In this document: positions 58,325 through 64,000 of the stretch, piece by piece | How the letters are laid out: each line of letters begins with the position of its first letter | How positions within the stretch are numbered: position 1 is the first letter of the stretch | Source of the DNA: Batkoa obscura | Lineage: Eukaryota; Entomophthoromycota; Entomophthoromycetes; Entomophthorales; Batkoaceae | NCBI GenBank assembly: GCA_030770535.1 | Contig: JASVEC010000051.1 | Coordinates: forward strand, 124,001-188,000 | Length of the DNA stretch: 64,000 bases | Direction: 5' to 3' | Notes under the pieces: model-generated | Database searches by the model: none | What the model was told of the DNA's origin: nothing | Seen by the model: only the letters and a program-made list of their open reading frames with translations | Position numbers and translations under genes: made by a program

Positions 58325-60667
58325 ATTATTGAATAGTTCCTAATAATAAAGCTTCCACTAATTCACCAGGATTTAATTGAATTTTATCTTCTTTTTTCTC
58401 AGGTAATATTAATAGTGCATTTGCATTTAACATGGATAATAATCTTGAAGAATCTTGATTACCAATCGAACTAGCTTTTAATTGATTATTTTGATATTTT
58501 ATAATACAACGATGATATTCGGGTCTAGGATCTAGCCTGATACTATGCTCTAACTAATAATAAAAATAATGTTAATACTAGTATTATCAATTCAATACTC
58601 TTTTCCTTTTAATTATTACTTATATATTCCCTTCTGTTATTAAATTAATTGTTCTTACCTCCACTTGAATCTTTTGAAACTTAAAATTCCAATTACCGCT
58701 TAAATAATTCAAGGCTGGCAATACTAACAATTGAAATGTAACCATAGCTGAGACTGGATTACCAGGTAATGCAAATATTAATTTTTCCTTTTTATATGTT
58801 GCAAAGGTAGCTGGTTTACTATATTTAATGTTAAAATCATTAATGTTATTATCATATATTATCATTATTTTATAGAATATATAATTAAATTACCCAGGTT
58901 TCATAAATAATCTACCAAACTTTAAATCAAAATTAGGATGATTATTTAATATTGGCTTAATATAATCTTTTTCCCCCATTGAAACAGCCCCACTAGTAAT
59001 TATTATATCCACTTGTTCAATAGCTTCGATTAATTTATTCTGGGTTAAATTGTAACTAAAATAAGATAAGAATAATTAATTTAATTTTGCACATTATATT
59101 ATATAACATAATAGTATTATTATTCTATTAACTTAGATAATACTTACTCATCTTTAATAATACCAAAATCAACTACTTTTAAGCCCATTTTTTCACATGC
59201 TGAAATAAGAGAGGGTCGATTAGCATCACGTATTAATGTAGTATCATTGGTAACCGAATGAATATCAATTAATTCATTACCACTAGAAAATACTCCTACT
59301 ATTGGAGTTTTAAATACCTTTATCTAAATAGTAATAATATATAAATAAATGAGCATATATAAGATAATAATAATATTATTCCATTACTTTTTGAATATTA
59401 GCTGATGAAAGTAAACCCAAAATACTTGGAAAATTACTTTCATTAATTATTTGATATTTTTCCAATAAAATTTGTCCTTTTTTTAAATCGCTACCAATTT
59501 CTCGAACAAACGTTCCTTCTTCTACTCTCTTATTAACTTTAATCTTGATTTCTCTATTATCAAATTCCAATACTTCAGTATCTTCAATCATAACTACTTT
59601 GTTAGAATTGTCCACTAATTTACCTCCAGTAGCTATTTTGACCACTTGGTTTTTATTCAATTGAACTTCAACTTGATCTCCTGCAGTACTACTCTTTTCA
59701 AGCACTTCATAAACACCCTCAAATTCATTATAATTCATACAATACCCATCTACAACCGAGGCTTTATATGGCGGTATATTGATTTCACTTAAAATTTCTT
59801 CTGCTACAACTTTACCTAACATACTTTTGCCAATGGATATAATTTCAGTTTCTTTTTTAAATATATTTTGACATTCTTTTTTTATTATATTTATAGCTTC
59901 TTCAGTTTTAATCATTGGAAATGGAGATTCTCTATTTTGTGGTTTCAACTCTCCCACTTTATCCCCTTCTTTTTGTGATTGTTTTTCTTCTATGTTCTCG
60001 AGACTCTTTCCTTCCCTCTCTTCTTCCTTCTCACACATACAATTCATTTTTTTATGAAATACTTCTCCATCATCCCCACTCAATAATTCTAAAGCATGAA
60101 ATAAAGTTGAAAATACCATGGACAAATTTTCAAGACTACCTTTACTACTTCCAGGTAAACTTATTATTAAACTTTGGTTTCGACTGCCACATATTGGTCG
60201 AGAAAGCATAGCCATAGAAGTTATTTCTAAAGAACCTTTAAGCATAGCCAAGGTGATTCCTATAGCTTCTTTATCAATTACTTGCTTTATAGCCTATAAA
60301 AAAGATGTAAATCCTTTGTATAAAAATAAGTCAATATAAACCTACTTCTGGCGTTCTATCTCTTTTTGAAAAACCAGTACCTCCAGTGGTGAGAATTAAG
60401 TTAATTTTTAATTGATCACACCATTCTATTAATTTTTCTTGAATTTTGTCCATTTCATCAGGTACTATTTCAGCTTTAATAACTTTATAATGATGCTTTG
60501 GATGTGATTGGGAAGTAATATATTCTACTATTTTAGGCCCAGTTGTATCTACTCTTTCACCACGATAAGAACGATCGCTTACTACGTGTTTTATAAAAAT
60601 CAATACTTCATTTTTTAATATATTGAATTTAATTACCTGTTAAAATACCAACAGTATATACTTTCAT
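58325..60667 (-). CDS. Gephyrin/CnxE-type molybdenum cofactor enzyme
   Basis: A two-domain protein that finishes molybdenum cofactor synthesis: the N-terminal MogA-like domain adenylates molybdopterin, and the C-terminal MoeA-like domain inserts molybdate. About seven exons give roughly 660 residues. The MogA part starts [20 protein letters not shown], with [18 protein letters not shown] and [19 protein letters not shown] Glu/Lys linker follows (about 60 residues). The MoeA part shows [62 protein letters not shown] and [17 protein letters not shown], ending with [16 protein letters not shown]. The order MogA-MoeA is that of animal gephyrin and fungal CnxE, not plant Cnx1. Its presence implies at least one molybdoenzyme in the organism. 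It shares a 298-bp divergent promoter with lactate dehydrogenase. Confidence 0.94.
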
Positions 60668-60821
60668 TTTATTTGTTTTTTTTAGGTTGTAATTTTTGAA
60701 TCTTTTAAAAATAAAATTGCTAAAATTTGAATTTTTTTATTAGTAAGTAGTATTCTAAAAATCTAACTTTAATTTTTAAACTTCAATTAAGGGAGAAAAG
60801 AGAACACAAAGTAAATTCGAT

Positions 60822-60829
60822 TGACGTCA
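60822..60829. promoter_or_regulatory. CRE palindrome TGACGTCA
   Basis: A perfect ATF/CREB-type octamer between the divergent gephyrin-like and lactate dehydrogenase genes, followed by a second half-site (ACGTCAT, 60868-60874) 39 bp later. Candidate bZIP binding sites. Confidence 0.5.
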
Positions 60830-60892
60830 TATCGAATGATAATAATAAATCAAAATATTCTTAAGCTACGTCATATTAAAAAGAATCAAGGA

Positions 60893-60898
60893 TATAAA
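60893..60898 (+). promoter_or_regulatory. TATA box of lactate dehydrogenase gene
   Basis: TATAAA lies 68-73 bp before the lactate dehydrogenase ATG, downstream of the CRE-like sites. Confidence 0.5.
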
Positions 60899-60965
60899 AC
60901 AAAAGAAGTTGAAATATTTCAACATTAAGCTTTGTTCTAAAGATAAAACAATAAAATTTAAAAAT

Positions 60966-61877
60966 ATGAAAACCGCGAAAGTAGCGATCATTGGAAGTGG
61001 AAGTGTAGGATCTAGTATTGCTTATGGACTCATTGTAAGCAATCGAAGTTGTGAAATTATAATGAATGACCTTGATAATGACTTACAAGAAGGCCAAAGA
61101 ATGGATTTAGAAGATAGTACTTTTTTAAGTAGTACTAAGATTGGTTGTGGAGATTTGAAAGAATGTGGTCAAGCGGATATAATTATTGTAACTGCTGGTG
61201 CTAAACAAAGAAAAGGAGAAAGTCGAGACGAATTATTAAAAAGAAATCAGGAAATATTAAAAAGTATAATTGATGGTATGGGAGAATTCAATAAGAAATC
61301 TATTTGGTTAGTTGTTTCCAATCCAGTAGATAGATTAGCTTATTTAACTCAAAAGTTGACTCAATTGCCTTATCAACAGGTATTTGGTACAGGAACTATA
61401 TTAGATTCTTTAAGATTAAGAGCTTATTTATCTAAATTATTTGATATCAATAGTAATTCAATTCATATTAATATATTAGGAGAGCATGGGGATCTACAAT
61501 TTATTAATTGGTCTAATGGTACTGTTGGTAATTTTCCAATAATCAAATATAGTAAAATGAAGGAAATTGGAGAGCAAGAAGTCAAGAAGATTGAAAATGA
61601 AGTTATGCGTAAAGCTTATAATATTATCTTAAAAAAGGGTAGTACTCAATTTGGTATTGCATCTTGTGTCTCTATTTTATGTGATACTATTATTAATGAT
61701 AAAAAAATGATCTTACCAGTTTCTGTATTTCATCCTAAATATCAAGTTTATTTATCTTATCCTGCAGTTGTTGGTAAAAATGGTAGTGTTATTATTCAAG
61801 ATGAGCTAGTATTAAACGAGGATGAAGGTGATAAGTTAAATAAGATTGTTCAAGTATTAAAAAAAGATGAAATTTAA
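60966..61877 (+). CDS. L-lactate dehydrogenase family protein
   Basis: An NAD-dependent 2-hydroxyacid dehydrogenase of the LDH/MDH fold, most likely L-lactate dehydrogenase, interconverting pyruvate and lactate in the cytosol. Single exon, 303 residues. The nucleotide site is VAIIGSGSVGSSIAYGLI. The substrate loop AGAKQRKGESRDELLKRN has glutamine where LDH has Gln102 (malate dehydrogenase has arginine). VVSNPVDRLAYLT, FGTGTILDSLRLRAYLS with the catalytic aspartate partner, and NILGEHGDLQFINWSN with the catalytic histidine follow. In most LDHs the residue after GEHGD is serine; here it is leucine. The ATG at 60966 is the first in frame that fits the fold; the frame upstream has none. It resembles Rhizopus-type fungal LDH, including GxHPVSVY/YPAVVG-type C-terminal blocks. 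Confidence 0.9.
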   Translation: MKTAKVAIIGSGSVGSSIAYGLIVSNRSCEIIMNDLDNDLQEGQRMDLEDSTFLSSTKIGCGDLKECGQADIIIVTAGAKQRKGESRDELLKRNQEILKSIIDGMGEFNKKSIWLVVSNPVDRLAYLTQKLTQLPYQQVFGTGTILDSLRLRAYLSKLFDINSNSIHINILGEHGDLQFINWSNGTVGNFPIIKYSKMKEIGEQEVKKIENEVMRKAYNIILKKGSTQFGIASCVSILCDTIINDKKMILPVSVFHPKYQVYLSYPAVVGKNGSVIIQDELVLNEDEGDKLNKIVQVLKKDEI

Positions 61878-61929
61878 ATTTGACAAATAAACATGATTAT
61901 TATATGCTATTTTGTATGGCTTTTATTTT

Positions 61930-62498
61930 TTAATTTCGATTATTAAAATTTTTTTGATATAATTTGATAAATTTTTTAATTTTATAATAAATTTCATTTT
62001 TTATAGGGATAGGTAAATCAACTAAAGAAATTAAAAATCATAATATTAATTTCAATACGTTAGTTCTATACTACTATCATATACTATAATATTATTTTAC
62101 CTAATCCTTTTTTAATTAGTAAATTTCTCAGTTTAATTTTACTGATTTGATTTTTATCAATCCGAGATGTTATTTCTAATTGATTAATTAATAAAAGATT
62201 ATTAGTACATGTTTTGTATATTCTATATTATTAATTTACCATTTAAATATCTAAATAATTTTAACTTCCAATGACTGCCTTGTAATTTATTTAATATTAA
62301 TTCCACCAAACTAAAATAAAAACTCGTATTAAAAAATCTTCATGTTATTGTGTTATTTGTTTTATTAAGTAATTTAACTTACCCTTCTCTTTCAATTTGG
62401 TCAAATTTATCTCTTAAACTCAGTAAATCTAATTTGGGTAAACTATTGCTTTTATTATTATTGTTTGTAGAGGTTAATTGAGTTGGATTGAATGACAT
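61930..62498 (-). CDS. SUS1/ENY2-like protein, copy A
   Basis: Sus1/ENY2 is a ~100-residue helical protein shared by the SAGA deubiquitinase module and the TREX-2 mRNA export complex. Four exons (62498-62383, 62310-62240, 62175-62101, 62021-61930) give about 117 residues. After a low-complexity head (MSFNPTQLTSTNNNNKSNS), the helices read LRDKFDQIEREGLVELILNK, then GSHWKLKLFRYLNEI, IKLRNLLIKKGL and VDLPIPIKNEIYYKIKKFI. The order and spacing match ENY2: LRxxINxxLIETGExExL, CGWxDxLKxxxKE, the DLVxEITPKG helix and VPxxVKxELLxRIRxFL. It is more diverged than copy B, with the central W retained. All three introns are GT-AG and keep frame. It is convergent with LDH, 52 bp between stops, and lies in tandem with copy B. 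Confidence 0.68.
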
Positions 62499-62826
62499 TA
62501 TATTTCCTAAAAAATGTAAAAAGCAGAATAAATAATATAAAAAGGGGAGGATAAAAAGTGATAAAAAGATTGAAAAGTCAAAAGTTTGATATTTCTTATT
62601 TGAAAAAATTGCAAATATCAATGAGAATAAATAACCTGGCCAATAAAAATGGACCTGAATTTAAAATATAAAATACAAAATATAAAAAAGAGAAAGGGAA
62701 TGAAATTGAAAGAAAAAAATAATAGAATTTTCCTTTCATATCGTCATACAAAAAAACAAAAAAACGGGTTATAATATAATATTAGCCTAACTATTTTTTA
62801 TTGATGATAAATAATTTGATTTAATT

Positions 62827-63536
62827 TCAATCTTCCACATCTTGTTTCCTCTTTTGCATTTCCAATTGTACATATTTTCGAATTCTAGTCAATGTCTTCT
62901 TTTTAATAGTAGGAGGTACCTTATCTAAAATTTATAAATAAATTAACAACCTTTAATTAAATGCGTATTTTTTAAATGTTAATAGTATAAAGTAGGATAC
63001 TTACCACTTCCTTGTTTTACTAAAGCATTTGTAATTCTATCCATATTTATAGCATCTTTCATTAATGAGCGTTGAACTATTTCTATTATATATATAAATA
63101 AAACAGTTACTATATTTTCGCTTAATCAAATATGTCTTATAATAAAATTGGTTTGATTATACTTATTTGATTAAAAACAAATGTACCTTCTATTGATTTT
63201 CTTAGATTTGATTCCCATTCTGAATTATGTAGTTCTCTTTTAAGCTTTTGTAATAATCTAGATAATTGCATCCAATATTCAATAGTCAATTACTATTATC
63301 GTTGCTTTAAAAATTAATTATACGATTACCTTTTTTTATCTTCTGAGGTATTAAATTGTCGAATTATATCATCTCTCTGAATATCAAGTGAATCTACTCA
63401 CTATTAAGGTTTTTTTATCGTTTTATTTTATAAAATTACCTTGTCCTTGCAAATTTAAATTTGCTTCTGTTGTAGTTGTAGTTTCATTATCTGACTCAAT
63501 GGGCCTTGTTTGAGAAAGGTTGAAAACTGGCTGCAT
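62827..63536 (-). CDS. SUS1: SUS1/ENY2-like protein, copy B
   Basis: Candidate Sus1/ENY2 (SAGA deubiquitinase module, TREX-2 export complex). Five exons, rebuilt from frame-consistent GT-AG junctions, give about 120 residues. A short head (MQPVFNLSQTRPIESDNE, then a Thr run) leads to DDIIRQFNTSEDKKRLLQKL, KRELHNSEWESNLRKSIEEI, MDRITNALVKQGSD and VPPTIKKKTLTRIRKYVQLE. This aligns without gaps over the first half to human ENY2 ([20 protein letters not shown] and LIECGWKDQL), including the W, and ends with the same VPxxxKKxxLxRIRxxx helix. The acceptors closest to the donors for introns 1 and 2 produce stops, so the next ones were used. The final residues QKRKQDVED form a charged tail. Confidence 0.72.
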
Positions 63537-64000
63537 TTTAAAAAAATTTGAAGTTAATGTCTAAAATAAAAAAATCTTGAAAGTTAACTTTTATTGAAGT
63601 TTCTGACTGTTCTTTTTGATTGTAAAAAAATGGGGGGAAAAATCAATTTTTTTAATACGAAATGAGAAGAAAATGTTGTTTAATGTTAAAATAGGTATTA
63701 TATTAGCACTTTATTACAAAAATAGCAATACTTGTAACTAATAAAAAAATAATGATATATCAATATTGATCAATAAATTGATAATAACAGGATCAATCTA
63801 CTTATAAGATGCTTTTAAATCAAAATCTTATTGAAGTTCCATTGGCAAAAATTAGCGCCACTAAAATTATATAGAATCCATTACTACGTTGCAATAATTG
63901 ATTTAATGAAAATTATAAACATCCACTAATTGAAATTTCATCTATTATTTAAATTTCTCTTTATAAAAAATAAAAAGGATAAAGGAATAATATGAATGAA
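63537..64000. other. Right-edge intergenic region
   Basis: Promoter side of copy B; a strongly A/T-rich stretch with no gene or repeat recognised before the window ends. Confidence 0.45.

Overview
The window is about three quarters A+T. It carries spliced genes whose introns are mostly 45-60 nt with GTAAGT-like donors and TAG acceptors, and compact genes lie between A/T-rich gaps of 0.3-3.9 kb. The gene content is fungal: a STE12-type mating factor, an HSF-domain regulator, a BSD2/NDFIP-type protein, a Dma-type FHA-RING ligase, a DUF1748/MIN8-type small protein, Ccr4 with leucine-rich repeats, Dbp3 and a GPI-anchored wall-type protein. The strong A+T bias, a cytosolic L-lactate dehydrogenase, an ANKRD40-like protein and a gephyrin-type molybdenum-cofactor enzyme suggest an early-diverging lineage. 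An entomophthoralean or other zoopagomycete is my guess, but the sequence does not prove it.

Layout. 0-14 kb: an edge-truncated MFS transporter and its paralogue at 12 kb, a four-helix membrane protein, ribosomal protein uS11 (RPS14), autophagy E1 ATG7 and the DEAD-box helicase DBP3. 14-24 kb: HSF-domain factor, poly(A) polymerase, serine palmitoyltransferase subunit LCB2 and STE12. 24-27 kb: a gene desert packed with short transposons. 27-40 kb: a six-blade kelch protein, a small basic protein, BSD2-like and Dma-like ubiquitin-system proteins (convergent), a GPI protein, an ANKRD40-like protein and a PRDX5-type peroxiredoxin. 40-43 kb: a second transposon-rich desert. 43-57 kb: a fatty-acid elongase, a long coiled-coil protein, an ER-type membrane protein, GINS subunit PSF1, SEC24 and CCR4. 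57-64 kb: MIN8-like protein, a small tail-anchored protein, gephyrin-like MoCo enzyme, lactate dehydrogenase and two adjacent SUS1/ENY2-like genes.

Functional groupings: LCB2 and the elongase both serve sphingolipid and very-long-chain lipid synthesis. PAP and CCR4 act at opposite ends of poly(A) metabolism. BSD2-like and Dma-like proteins both belong to ubiquitin-dependent control. None of this implies operons; neighbours are independently transcribed, with several divergent pairs sharing short promoters (gephyrin/LDH, coiled-coil/ER protein).

The most unusual structure is a family of about sixteen 100-110 bp non-coding elements with terminal inverted repeats reading TGGGGATGT and flanking TA, i.e. 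MITEs of the Tc1/mariner style. They all lie between genes and cluster at 25-26 kb and 40-41.5 kb. Other points of interest are the tandem ENY2-like pair, an 11-nt microexon that carries the peroxidatic cysteine of the peroxiredoxin, blade-by-blade phase-1 introns in the kelch gene, an enlarged PSF1, and an ATG-only first exon in RPS14. I saw no virus-like or LTR elements, tRNAs, rRNAs or CRISPR arrays.
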